The position numbers and the translations under genes were made by a program. A DNA stretch of 64,000 nt from NCBI GenBank assembly GCA_030248295.1, contig JASANH010000735.1, positions 739,972-803,971 of the forward strand, in the 5' to 3' direction. Origin of the DNA: Mesodorylaimus sp. YZB2_4 (lineage: Eukaryota; Nematoda; Enoplea; Dorylaimida; Dorylaimidae). The notes under the pieces were generated by a model. That model worked only from the letters and a program-made list of their open reading frames with translations. It was not told where the DNA came from and did no database searches. This document shows positions 51,238 through 62,569 of the stretch, in pieces (positions within the stretch are counted from its first letter, which is position 1; each line of letters opens with the position of its first letter).

Positions 51238-52320
51238 TATGATAACTGGGCCATGAGGCGTCCAGTACCTCGAGGTCGCTTCCCTCTGTCTGTATCCGCT
51301 AGGTTCCTCCCTGTCCTGTGTGTCCCCATCCTGCGCCAGCACCAGCCCCCAGGATGATACTGGGCGAGCAGGGATGCCCTGAGCGACAACCAGTTTCCTG
51401 ATCCTCAACTAATTGGGCGTCTCCCACTCGCTACTGTAGCGCCACTGTCTCAGCGAGTGCCCCACACAATGCGTTGGCGTTTGTACATGGCCTCGCATTA
51501 GCGATATTAATTTTTCATTTTCTATTCGTAGTTTTAGGGTCGCATTCCATGGCTGGATCATAAAGTGGTTAAAAATCACTTAGACTAGCCTAAAGCTATA
51601 TGTCACAGCTCTCTAGCAATTTCACTGACTTTTGGTGGACCCAAAATCGACTGATATTGGGGCTCGTGTGATAAAGGTTTTTGAATTTATAGTCTGCTTT
51701 CAAGCATGAATGATTGCTGCTCATTTCGAGGAATCCAGCTTATTATAACCTCCATTTCATTATTGTCAATTGTGCAGTGCAATGACAGTTAAAAGTATCG
51801 TGTAAATGCAAATGCTACAAATCCTTGTAAAAGCTCATGAGTTCACCAAGTAAAATTGTTGAAATGGAAATGAAATAACGTCGTTAATTAGGAATGAGTG
51901 TGCACAGTATAGCCACTTTTAGCTAGCAATGATGGTGCTTGGGCGCTTTGCATCTACGCGAGGATAGTGCAGTATACCCATCTATGCTACAGTGAGGGCA
52001 TAAATCTGTGTTGGTCGACTGCATGCAAATGATTTCAGATTCGATTTTGCCTCATTTTTTAAAATCATCATACTGATTTATTCGGTAGCAAAGTCTCGTT
52101 AGCGGCATGTTTGCCCTTGCTGTTGCAAGGTAATGAATACGCTAACGAAAAGCTGCTGATCAAAATGTGAAGGAATATATATATGTAAATATCAGAAAAC
52201 TAGTCTAGATTTCAAACAAGAGGCTTTGTAGTTCTATTTTCTATTAGTCTATTCCATTAGTTCTAGTTTTCTAAGATAAATTGTGGTATGCCGTTCAAGA
52301 ATGCTTTTATTTAGAAACAA
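51238..52320. other. AT-rich interval, no gene recognised
   Basis: Only short frames and no motif of note. Confidence 0.35.
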
Positions 52321-52329
52321 GATCGGATT

Positions 52330-54040
52330 ACTCAGCATCTAAGAACATGCCCGAAAAAAAAAGCCAAGGGACTATCAGTGGAAAAGTGTTCGAACATTGC
52401 GGATGAGAAAGCGCGGGCTGCTGCTCGTTATTCTGTAATCTCTGCACTAGAGCTCGCCAATATCTGCAGCCAACAAAATCCTGCTCATCGATACGAGCTG
52501 ATGCGAGACCGATTACTAAAGTCTGGGGTTAACATTACTGATCAGGAATAAGTGGATGATCTTGTTAAAGCGTTGGGAAATGGAAGCAATCAAGGACAGC
52601 TAGCAAGTGTGGCACCAATGGAAGGGCAGCAACACAGTGCAGACTTGACTGCAGCGCAAGCAACTAAGGATGACGGTGATGCTGAACTGAACACATTATT
52701 GAAAAATGCTCAACCACCAAAAATTGTCGATCCTATAGAGGGAGTATCACTAAAGGAAGGAAACGCGGAGTGGAAAATGCAAAAGGAAGGACTTTATCGA
52801 CGTTTGAACGCAGCAGCTGCAATTCTGATTCGATTTTTGTACCATGAAGGCAAGCGGGAAAAAGGAGACGACATCAGCAGGCAAGGTCATGAATACGTTG
52901 CTAGAATGCTAGCCTTTGTGTATAAGAAGAATCAGCTGCCTTTGAATCGCTTTAATTCGGATGAGATATTAGCGAAAGACCTGACTCCTGGCCGGATCTT
53001 GCCATTCACAAACGCACTGGAAAAATGCAATGTTAAAGGTAACACGTTACGATGCATTTTCCGAAGCATCCAGACCTTTCTTAATTGGATAAGTCACTTT
53101 GGAAAAATTGATGATGTCAACACGCTACAGTTGATTAATCGGGCACAAGGTGCCATGAAGCATGTAGAGAAACGCGCCCTTAGAATCATACGCAAAGAGG
53201 GTCTCGCCAAAGCTCTGAAGAAGTATCGGAAAAAAGAGAAGCCGAGCTTATTAAAGTACCGTGCTATCTTTGAGTCCCTAGACGTCCAGAAGAAGCTGCA
53301 GTCTGCAGTGAGAAATTTGCAAAGCAGCCAAAAACCATTGGAAGCAGACTATTTATTCCTGCAACGCTACCTCGTCACTAAACTACAGTTGGTGTACATG
53401 CAAAGGCCCAGAAAATTCTCAAAATCTGACAGTTGGTGACTGGTATCATCGCTCCGAAATTATTCAGAAGGATAAAGCAAAAGTTCGGATTGCAGTCAGT
53501 ATGACGAAAAATAAAAATTCGAAGTTTCTCCAGTTTTCTATTTCGCAAACTGATGAACAACTATTTCAAAGCTACTTTGAACATGGACGCCTGAAACTGA
53601 TGAAAATGACCAATGATTCAAGGATGTCAGAAGAGCCGTTTTTTATAAGTTTTCGAAAGAAAAGTGCTCTATCGAATGCAAGCGCGATCAGAGAACAATT
53701 CTTGCGAAATACTGGATTTGATCGGGGCACCACTGCAAATGCGGCGAGACATGAAACTGCGACAGTCTCGTGCCTGATGCACACCGACCATGCACAAGAA
53801 GCTGTAGCGAAGTTCCTAGGACATTCTTTAGCAGTGGCCAGAATGCATCATGTGGACCCTGTGCCACAGCATGTGCTGGAAGGAGCAGCGAGTTTGGAGA
53901 CTATCATAGAAGAAAAAGCTACTCAACCTTCCACTAGTACTTCCCGACGCCTAGTTCGCAAGAGTTTATGTGTTGTAATATTTACACGGGTACACATGAT
54001 GTTACGTTTGTTAAGGACTGATATTCGATTATGCCCTTAA
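52330..54040 (+). pseudogene. Broken tyrosine-recombinase-like (Crypton-type) transposon gene
   Basis: A nearly continuous coding stretch starts near 52,350 (RAAARYSVISALELANICSQ), passes an in-frame TAA at about 52,549, continues as a 295-codon frame to 53,439, and shifts frame near 53,400 (NLTVGDWYHRSEIIQKDKAK onward) to 54,040. The C-terminal part, NAARHETATVSCL then EAVAKFLGHSLAVARMHHV, matches the tyrosine-recombinase signature 'LRHxxAT ... fLGHs ... Y', as in Crypton/DIRS-like elements. The catalytic Tyr position holds His. Charged helical N-terminal domains resemble recombinase core-binding regions. Its base composition is less GC-rich than the host genes at 1-42 kb. Confidence 0.6.
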
Positions 54041-54049
54041 CTTAGTGCT

Positions 54050-54477
54050 CTGTATGTGTTTGTCATGTGTTAACATGTAGGTGTTGCCTCCTTGAATAAT
54101 ATTAGGCCATGAGCTAACCACGAAAAAAATCATGTTTAGGGTTCAGGCCAAACCGAATCAAACCACACAAAAGGATTATTTTTTGGGTTATTGAGTATGC
54201 AATGTTCAGACATTAGCTACCCCACTTAATCGTGCGTTTTAAAGTCGGTGATTCAAAAATGTTATCCGACTAGGCGAAAAATGACACACCATGACATAAA
54301 CGGCTATGTCAGTGCCAAAAATGACTACACTAGATAGCTACATAACATCATTAGCACTAAATCCTTTTTTCTTGAGCACTATCCTCACTTCTTTTCCATT
54401 ATTACCTCTAACTTTTAATAAACAATACGATAAATGAGTGTATGTGCTGAGCGTGTCTAGGTGCTACAAGAGATAGC
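54050..54477. other. AT-rich spacer, nothing recognised
   Basis: No gene or repeat pair seen. Confidence 0.3.
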
Positions 54478-54538
54478 TGCTACCCGTGGTATTCACAAAC
54501 GGCCCGGAAAGGGACGTTTGTGAATACCACGGGTAGCA
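54478..54538. repeat. Perfect 24-bp inverted repeat with a 13-nt loop
   Basis: The arms 54478-54501 and 54515-54538 are exact reverse complements (core CCGTGGTATTCACAAACG), separated by GCCCGGAAAGGGA. It lies exactly where the Gypsy coding similarity stops. Confidence 0.9.
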
Positions 54539-55015
54539 ATTACCGCAAACACGTCTCCGTGACACTGCTGCAAAATTTCCATGCGCATATGTCTCGGTAC
54601 GACAGCCTGAATGGTCGGTTCAGAGCCTTTTCCCCATTTGGTTACATGCACCAGCACTCCTCCCCGCATCGCGTACAGAGGTTTTTCGAGGATAAACTGC
54701 CTTAACAGTGACTCGTTCCGGGGCACTATACCATGCTCCACAAAGTTTATCCTTTGCTGTAGCAAGGTGTCCGTTCTCTGCTCAGCCGCGAATTCATTCC
54801 ATCGGACCCTTTCCTGCCATTGGGACACGTCTACTTCCGCAAGTGTCGTCTCGACCTCCTTGGTCACCTTCTTTGCATTCATATGCAGCCGTGACAGCAT
54901 GTCTACATTGCCGTGCTTCTTCCCTGGCCTGTAGATAACGTCGAAAGTAGCACCGGACATAGCTGCTATCCACCGGGCAAATCTGCCCTCCTGGCAAATC
55001 TGCGAATACGTCCCG
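54493..55015 (-). mobile_element. Ty3/Gypsy retrotransposon fragment (RNase H end to integrase start)
   Basis: The minus frame reads QICQEGRFARWIAAM, then FDVIYRPGKKHGNVDMLSRL, the conserved end of Gypsy RNase H. About 120 residues further, RHMRMEILQQCHGDVFA corresponds to the start of the integrase HHCC region, after which the similarity breaks off at a hairpin. There is no intact pol. An LTR-like repeat lies about 110 bp to the right. Confidence 0.7.
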
Positions 55016-55123
55016 GAACCGATCCGTTAACGGAGGACGGACGGCTGTTGAAACAGGCCCCTGACCTGTCGACCAAGGATACTGTAGCCAGCACCCCTAG
55101 CGGCTGGGAGTAATCGATACGCT

Positions 55124-55263
55124 TCCCTGGCTGGGACGTCAACCTCTTCGGTTGATGTTTCTAGGGCAGGTATAGTCGCGAGACTTGCCTACCTCCAGTC
55201 GGAGTTTTTTGCCCAGGGACTTCGGTCTCGAATATCTCCCGCCGCCTGAGTGCGCTGGTTACA
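55124..55263. repeat. LTR-like repeat, second copy
   Basis: The partner of 35,482-35,613. It is adjacent to the Gypsy fragment, which supports reading the pair as LTR sequence. Confidence 0.5.
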
Positions 55264-55859
55264 ATACCACTGCCGCAGAAATCTCAAGATAGCCACTGGA
55301 AATATACGAATGCCAGAACCCACCTGTGGCCTCCCAGTCTCTCGAACACTAAGCGCATACAACTAGCAATAAGAAGATCAGGTCATTGTTCGAACAGACT
55401 AAGCTAAAGTCCAGAGCACCTCAATGACGCGCCAAAAAAATTCTAAGCTTTTTGTCGCAATTTTTCGAGCGTACTCGTCTCTTGCAATGTACTTTAATCT
55501 GTTACTGCTTCAGGCTCATGTCAAGATCCTAACGGCGACTCGTTAATTGCGTACGAAGCTGCTTACGAGTACGGCCAACCACTGTGCTTGACCGCAACCA
55601 CGACTAGCATAACTGACGAAACTGGAGTGAGTCGTGGACCTGGCGATGTCTTTATGCCCCTTGCTCGAAAAGCCCCAATCAGATATTTGTTGCTGTCGTC
55701 AAAAATAATTATGCAAAGATCCGTTTGCAAAGCGACAACGCGCAGTGCATTTCTCCTCATCATGATCAACCCATTGCCAGGCTGAGTCCCTGCGATCAAG
55801 AAAATGCCGCCTAGCAAAATATCTATGTTGAAGACCGTACATATAACCGCTTTGATCTA

Positions 55860-57200
55860 CAAGTGAGTGGCACATACCTGAATGTGGATCTCGGTCGTAA
55901 GAATAGGCTCTACCGAGGTGGAGACCCCGGCGTAAAAGCTGGCTCACACAGGTGGGCCTGGATGTCGGTGATTGAAAGAGATGCAGCTCCAGTTAGGGGC
56001 ACAGCATTTGTGTATCCTATTCAAAACAACGACCCCCGCGCAGCACAATACGCAGCTGGATTCGTCGATCAGTTGATCACAAAATCCATGTATCCCAAGA
56101 TCATTTACAACCAGACTTATTGTTCGGAACAATGGTGGTGTGAAAATATCGACGACTGGTTCCCAATCACCTACGACTTCAAAGACCCTCAAAGAGCCTA
56201 CTCAGAATTGAACTTGTCTATCAAGTCTGGTGGCACTGGCTATGAAAACTATCGGACTAGAAATCTGGTTCTGACTGGCATGTATGCTATACCTGGGGAA
56301 TACGTTTCGATTAAAATTGGAGACTACAACACGGATGATGTGGTCATTGTGGCAAACTTGTTTCTCCAGGACTCATGATGGGCCGCAACTTGGTTTCGTC
56401 CTCAGAATGTCAGAGTGAAAAGTGTGCTTCAGCCTGGAGTCAACAAAGTTTGGTCACCTTATGGAGGACCCATCACCTTGGAAGTAATTGGCACAAGCAC
56501 GGGCTACATCCAGGCAGTTATTGACAATGCAGAACAATGGCCACATTTGTTCTCGGGCTAACAACTGAAGAAGATTGGAAATACGAATTGGAATACAAAG
56601 CAGGTTGGATGTTTGCTCGTAGCAAGTACATCAGCTGGCTTGACATCAAGAAACCCTACTTGAATTTCACATATAAAGAAATAGAAAACACCATCAAAAG
56701 TTTTGATTTAATGATTAAAAACGGATTTCTACTTAGTGGCTACGATTTTGATGCTAAGCCAAGAACAGTGCACGCTGTGCCCGAAGGACAATATTGGTGG
56801 ATGCGAGATTCTACGCTCGACTTTTTATATGCCGGCAATCCGGTATGCATGGGCGCAACGAGAGAGGATAACGACATAGCAGTTATTAGTTTCAAGCAAC
56901 CAAGGTAATGCATGTTTCGGTACGAGTAAGTTTGTGGAATGCCTTGCGTATGGAGAGGGGCTGGGCCTCCACATCTCACACCAATCCATGGTACATCTGA
57001 GAGAAAACCACACGAAAATAGGAACTCTACCTGGCTTCAGGGGGAAAAAGCTACTAAAGCACTTAGGGGTGGGGCTTGAGTATCGGAAAGTACACGTAGT
57101 TCCTACAGGTGCACAGAATAACAGTTTTTTCAGATTGTGGGGCTTCGTACCCGAATTCGGTCACGACATGCAAACGAGATTCTTTTCGGACGAATATGGG
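55860..57200 (+). pseudogene. Broken M60-like metallopeptidase gene
   Basis: M60-like (TCAF/enhancin-type) secreted metallopeptidases act on mucin-like glycoproteins (family knowledge). The frame at 55,863 reaches RTRNLVLTGMYAIPGEYVSI, the family's 'TGLYxPPGE' strand. After an in-frame TGA at 56,376-56,378 it continues VKSVLQPGVNKVWSPYGGPI. A one-base shift near 56,540 then gives FVLGLTTEEDW ('fxLGxTTxxeW'), and later DFLYAGNPVCMG ('HSGYPIMG'). A possible intron from GTAATG at 56,907 to TTTTTTCAG at 57,132 leads to LWGFVPEFGHDMQ, the position of the zinc motif WGxxHExGHNxQ, with the first His replaced by Pro. The frame then runs into a G homopolymer at about 57,197. Stop, frameshift and lost His together argue for a pseudogene. 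Confidence 0.6.
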
Positions 57201-57229
57201 GGGGGGGGGGGGGGTGAAGTGTGTTGATT

Positions 57230-58424
57230 ACCTGGAAGACTCCTGCACTTGCAGTATCTCAATCACATCAAGAAATTGCATCTAATCGAACTGCGATCGC
57301 AAGGTGGAGCTCGAGAACACAGCCGGAGTCCGCCAAAGCTCAAAATTCTCACTAACCTACGACGCATTTTTAGCAGATTGCAAAAGTTATTTACTTCACA
57401 ATAAAAAATAGAGCTTTTCTTTCAGCAGCGAGCAAACTTGTTATGCAAAAATGATTAAAATGATTGATTGAAAACGATTCTTTGTTCTGATTGAACCTGT
57501 AGACCTTCTAAGAACAATTCTCTCAGCAGAAGCCACGGGGAAACGCGGCATCATTCCACTGCCACAGATGTTGGAAGGTTCTGAGCAGATTAGAGTACTT
57601 GTGTGATTAGTTGTAAAATGGGTGAAGCTAGAAAAACCAAACGAGTTGATCGTATCAAGCCAAAAGTTCACCTCTGCAGGAACTGCAGGCTAAATTCGGT
57701 AGGCCATCAAAACTATTTTTTGCTGCAAGTTGAATAATTTGATGGGTAAATGAGAAGTTTAAGTATGACTTGATGAGTGAAGAACGCATTATGAGACCTT
57801 TGAAGAATGCTGCTTCAGTAAAACGATCAAGAAGCGACTTTTTTGGTTTTAACTAAGTGAAGGTTGAATGGCTGCCGACCTGAAGATTTGGCGCGTACTT
57901 GAAACTGAGAGCGGCTCTGGAACAATTCCGGTGGAACCAGCACGAATCAGGAGAACGATTTTCGATTCTTTAGTGCGAACCGCTCCTAAATACAGTTCTC
58001 GAGATAGATCTCGAGAATAGGCTCGGAATAGTTCCCGAGAATAATTGCAAGTGCGACCGCGGGATCAGATTGCATGTGGTTCTAGTTCCTACCTGACTAG
58101 ACTTTCGACCTTTCATTGTTGTTCTCTAATGTCGCCAGCAAAGCCACGAGAGAAGTTTTTGTTCCCTTTTGAATGCAGTGGTCGCTATCCAGGCTTTACT
58201 GGCCTCTTTCAGTTTTGATTTCAAACCTTTTTTCAGTTCAAACAAAATATAACGCTGCTCAGTGCCCAGGATCCTAGTGACCTCAAAGATGCGGGTTCGA
58301 TTACCGACTAGCTCATGTTTCCATAATGTTTCTGTGTCTTGAATCGCTGTGAGATTGTGAGTTGTTGCATCTATTCTATATGAAAATGTGACTTGAATAA
58401 TTACTAAAAGCAACCTGTGCGCGG
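57230..58424. other. No gene recognised
   Basis: It includes a perfect palindrome TCTCGAGATAGATCTCGAGA near 57,998-58,017. Otherwise only random frames. Confidence 0.35.
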
Positions 58425-58504
58425 CAGGCATTCCGCCACTCCCCGCCAAAAGTTTGAATTCGCCTAGTTCGCGAACTCTTGGCGGGTAGTCAGCGGAATG
58501 CCTG
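58425..58504. mobile_element. 80-bp hairpin element
   Basis: The terminal 12-bp perfect inverted repeats are CAGGCATTCCGC and GCGGAATGCCTG. A second inner inverted pair CCCGCCAAAAGTT / AACTCTTGGCGGG has one mismatch. A stem of about 30 bp encloses a short loop. It is non-coding and MITE-like. Confidence 0.65.
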
Positions 58505-59337
58505 GTGCAATCAGCGCGAATTCAGGTTACATACAAAGTCCATGCCTCGACTGTGCATATATCTGCCTCGCAAAAATACGTGGTGCGTGTTTCAGTTGGT
58601 TATCATGTCCGCTAGTAGGTGCTGTACCTCCGACACCTACAATTTGACTATCCTGTCGGCGACGCGAATTGTCATGTCTCCCCAAAACTTGGTGCACAGG
58701 GAATCGACGCACACAGAAGATGCAGATAAAAATGAATTGGCGCTAAATTTAAATTTAGAAAAAGAAATAAAACACGACTTATGTTCTTTTTTTAAAATTT
58801 TCTTTCACAATTCGCAACGTTTTTGAGCAAGCGCGGCTTAGATATCCACAAGCACAGACCACAGTCAATCTCAATCAGCAAAACTTCCTCCTGAACGCAC
58901 CCTCTATGTATCTCATCTGAGTGTACAAGAGATATCCTTCCCTGATCAATCAATAAAACCAAAGCAAAGGCAACAACATTGAAATCGAAGAAAAGAGAGG
59001 AAAAATTAACGCAGCCATGAGATATTCACTAACAATAAACTCACTTTGCATGTATGCGGCTCTAGGGTCGGTAGATACCAAAATTCTCCCCCCGCACCTG
59101 GTTGGTGTGTGAGCAGAGATGGTCTGCTAACCCAAATATTTCACCCATGGGAGAACCTTTGATAGATTTTACTCCCACCTTCAAAAAAACCACCCAGCTG
59201 ACTGGCGAAGCTCAGGAAAAGGCTTGTGGAATTCCTCTAATGGACTGTTATGTTAAGATCCCAGCAGATAAAACTAACTTTGCTAGTCGATAACAAAGCA
59301 GGGCAAGTGGCGCTGTCGAAAATAGAGGCTGTAACAT
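58505..59337. other. No gene recognised
   Basis: AT-rich, with short frames only. Confidence 0.35.
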
Positions 59338-59525
59338 TTGATGTCATGTCATGCTATACTTTATGCCATGCCAAGCATTATACAAGCCAAGCCAAGTCAT
59401 GTCTCGCCAAGCGTTATACAGCGCAGCCGAGGGCTAGGGAACACATAGTATTTAAGAATCATTTTTCTCAAGTGGGCGTCGAGTCCCCTCTAATCGTAAG
59501 CGCGCACTCAGCATGAGAGGCAGAC
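59338..59525 (-). repeat. tRNA-derived SINE, copy 2
   Basis: Plus strand shows GTCATGTCATGC (tail), GAGGGCTAGGGAACACAT (body) and GAGAGGCAGACGCCTGCGC (head), so the element is on the minus strand. The B box is diverged. Confidence 0.65.
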
Positions 59526-59599
59526 GCCTGCGCTGCGGGGGCGCCCAAAATCAAGCATATTGAATAAATATGTGGAACGGAGTACTGTTCTAATAACCT

Positions 59600-59690
59600 G
59601 GGTTTTTCGCTGTCTGACCAGACCGTGACCTTGACCGACCCCTCAAAAAATATTCTGACCTGACCTTGACCTTGGCCGAACCAAAAAAAC
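59600..59690. repeat. Degenerate TGACC/TTGACC repeats
   Basis: Runs of CTGACCAGACCGTGACC, CTGACCTGACCTTGACC and related words. A second patch lies at 61,695-61,825. Confidence 0.55.
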
Positions 59691-60694
59691 TTTCTGAACT
59701 TACCGTTGCCCTGCGAGGAATTGTAAATTTTCTGGCTCTGACTTTGACAGTGATCGGACAAAAAATTTTGCCGGCACCAGCAACAAAGCTTCTCTGTGTT
59801 TGCAATTTTACCAAGAAAATTTACCACAGCTGACGATTTCCTGGCATTACATGGAATTTCACGGGCAGCCCAAGAAACCAAATTTTAATCAAGCTCAAAA
59901 AGATATGCATAGCTGTTTTCACGGCTTTGGGAAAACTAGAGGAGCTGACACCCATTGAAAATCAAAAATGGATCCCATTCATTCGTTGTAACATCAATTC
60001 CTGTTCCAAGTGCCTGCCCCATAATCCATTTCTTTCCCTCTGTTATCTGAGGAAAGGCGCTCTACCATGCTAAAAGTGGCTGGTACAGCCAGAATATCTC
60101 GCGCCAATGAGGCCGAGCTTGGATATGAACGCATGGGAGGAGATAGGGATGGCCATGCCACGGATGGATGGCATTCGCGAGCGGACACTAGGCTGGCACA
60201 CACTAGTCCATGTAGCTAGGCTGGTAGGCTGCTGGATGAGTAAGACAACTGCAATAGCACATGACTCACAATCAGCAGGGGCCAGTTTCACAGTGCGATC
60301 CTGATTTCAGGACGGTTACAAATTCAGGACACTGTTAAGGACAGCAGCTCGGGACAACGCTGAGACACCAATTTAGAATGTCACAATAGCTGTCCTATAG
60401 GTGTCTTATCCGTAGATTCAGGCACGTCGTAGAGCAGGTCTCCTCTTGTTCCACAATTAAAAAAAGATGACTTCAGACATTTTAGCAGACCACGAAATTT
60501 AATCCCGGAAATAAGCTGGGCACCCATTACTGGTCGGAGTTTTTATCTAAATAAATTTACTATATCACGAGGACGCCTTGGCAGGCAGGCTGCGATACGT
60601 TATATGAGCTCTGTGAACGTGCCGAATGAGGTTTTTCAATGAGCCCTACCAGGTTTATTATTTGGGAATCCTCGTTGTATACACAAACTCTGAC

Positions 60695-60870
60695 CGTTAT
60701 GTCATGTCATATTTTATCCTTGGCCAAGCACTATGCAGCGCACTGGAGGGCTAAGGAACCCATATTTGACAATCATTTTGCACCGAGGCGGGAGCCGAAC
60801 TCATCGCTAACTACCTACCCCCCTCATCGCATCCCTCGTAGTGTTAGGCGCGATGTTAGTAGGCGACTCT
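60695..60870 (-). repeat. tRNA-derived SINE, copy 3
   Basis: Tail TGTCATGTCATATTTTATCC, body GGGCTAAGGAACCCATATTT and TTGACAATCATTTTGCACC, and B-box-like GGGAGCCGAACTC in reverse. The head is decayed. Confidence 0.65.
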
Positions 60871-61261
60871 CTGAACCACCATTCGGTTTTTCCAAGTCAT
60901 AATTTTGAGTCCACCACCAGAATTTTGTGTTTTCTGCGACTCTTTTACGGGATTCTGTACCATTGGATTATGCTTGCTAGTAACTTTATCACGCGTATGA
61001 GTTTTGATTCATGTGTGCCCCCTCGCGTCAAGTGCATGTATTAGCTTGGGTATGGAGTAAAATGATGATGATAGGATTCTGCTGTGATTCTGTGAATTTT
61101 AGTTCGACTGAAAAACAAACCGTTTTTGCGGGTCGAGAGAGCTAGGGAAAAGTGCCAGTCTCGAGACGCCCAAAGATCGCCAAAAAAGTTGCTCTAGAAA
61201 GGTCCGCTCAAAATTGCTTTACATAGATCAAGGGCAAATTGCTTTTCCCCTGGCTGCGCTA

Positions 61262-61446
61262 CTGTCATGTCATGTCATGTCATGTCATACTTCATCCATA
61301 GCCAAGCACCATAAGGCGCACTCGAGGGCTAAGGAACACATAATTGACAATCATTTTGTACCGAGGCGAGAGTCGAACCCTCCCCTGTAAGTGCGCACCC
61401 AGCGTGGGAGGCAGACGCCTTAACCCGCTAGGCCACGACTCGTCTA
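61262..61446 (-). repeat. tRNA-derived SINE, copy 4 (best preserved)
   Basis: On the minus strand the head reads GTCGTGGCCTAGCGGGTTAA (A box TGGCCTAGCGG) and, about 45 nt on, GGGTTCGACTC (B box), with a long variable arm as in Ser/Leu-type tRNAs. The body TACAAAATGATTGTC and GGATGAAGTATGACATGACA follow, ending in a run of about five TGACA-like units. No CCA-ready acceptor stem is visible, so it is a SINE and not a tRNA gene. Confidence 0.8.
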
Positions 61447-61694
61447 GGCTACTGGGAAATAAAGGCACCAGAAAGTGTCTTAGGACATGGTCGCGGTCAT
61501 CCTAAAGTGAAGGCAGCTTTGTGACCTTGCGTGGGACACCAAGCTGATTGTGAAATGACTTAGGACTGTCCTACAATTTTGGACATACATTGGGATTTAG
61601 AACTGCAAAACTGCCCCCAGAACCCACACAGGAAGGCGGGAGCTTGAAAATTTTTTCACGAACATTTGACTATTTACTTTCTTTCGCTGTCAGA

Positions 61695-61825
61695 ATACTC
61701 TGACCGGGTGCAAGAAATTCTGACCTGACCCTGACTTTGACAAGAACCCAAAAAATTTTTTTGACCTGACCCTGACCAAAGGTCGGTCAATCAGGGTTTT
61801 GACAGAATTCTGACCTTGAGGTCAT
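61695..61825. repeat. Degenerate TGACC repeats, second patch
   Basis: TCTGACCTGACCCTGAC, TTGACCTGACCCTGACC and GGTCGGTCAATCAGGG. Similar in word content to 59,600-59,690. Confidence 0.55.
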
Positions 61826-62244
61826 TTCTAACACTAACACTGGACTATCTCATAATCGGTCATCGTTCAGTCATCGTGATCGCTAGCACCTGGCCTATAT
61901 CTGTGTTCATTACGCGGCCACTCCATCGGGCCGAGTGTCCATCCTCGCATTCTTAGTTTTCATAGTGTGCAGCGCCAGGTGCTTAGCCATCACCCTTATG
62001 TCTAAACTGGCCTGACTACAAAAAACGATTGCCATGTCACGTTGCTGTCCGACGTGACCACGCGTCAAGGAGAGCAATCTTCAGACCAACCACACTAGAC
62101 GAGAAAAATATCACGGTTCTCCTCTACTCTACGCAGGTCGCCTGCTCTGACCGAAGCCCTGGCGAGCAAGCGTAACAATAGCGCAAACTACACTACATGA
62201 TACTCGTATCTACGCGGGGGATACAAGCTCTACTGTGACAGCCA

Positions 62245-62325
62245 ATTCGTGCTCCTTAGCCCTTCAAGTGCGCTCTAAAATGCTTGGCTATGGACAAAGT
62301 ATGACATGACATGGCATGGCATGTA
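62245..62325 (+). repeat. tRNA-derived SINE, copy 5 (5'-truncated)
   Basis: Only the 3' body and tail are present: GTGCTCCTTAGCCC, GCTTGGCTATGGACAAAGT and ATGACATGACATGGCATGG. 5' truncation is typical of retroposed copies. Confidence 0.7.
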
Positions 62326-62379
62326 CTTGCGTCTTTAATTTGAGGTAAGCTGGCACTACAGTCGTCTGTACTTGTCACC

Positions 62380-62480
62380 CCGCCAATGCTGCCATGCGCT
62401 GTGAATTCTCGTCGTCAGTGACATCCGCCGAGATGTCCCCGATTTCCTGTACCAACTCTGGACCCACCTTGAAAACTTCT
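62380..62480. repeat. Dispersed repeat shared with 63.43-63.50 kb
   Basis: GCCATGCGCTGT, TCAGTGACATCCGCCGAGATG here; GCCATGCGTTGT, TCAGTCACATCTGCCAAGATG at 63,440-63,480. The lines before each (GGCTGGCACT/AGCTGGCACT) also match. Possibly part of the transposase-bearing element next to it. Confidence 0.5.
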
Positions 62481-62569
62481 TTCTTCTTTCTTATGGTTGT
62501 CAGGAAGAAATGGATGCACAATCTTTCGATAGGGGTCAATCAGAGATCACTTTTTTTAATCCGGCGAAT

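Noticed and set aside
56376-56378. TGA read as selenocysteine in the M60-like frame
   Set aside because: No SECIS-like hairpin was seen, M60-like proteins are not selenoproteins, and a frameshift and a lost catalytic His also break the gene.
59600-59690. TGACCT repeats as nuclear-receptor binding sites
   Set aside because: The words match half-sites by chance, in a repeat patch far from any gene; there is no support for regulation.
61340-61446. Functional tRNA gene
   Set aside because: A and B boxes are present, but there is no paired acceptor stem, and the same unit with the same body occurs elsewhere as a SINE.
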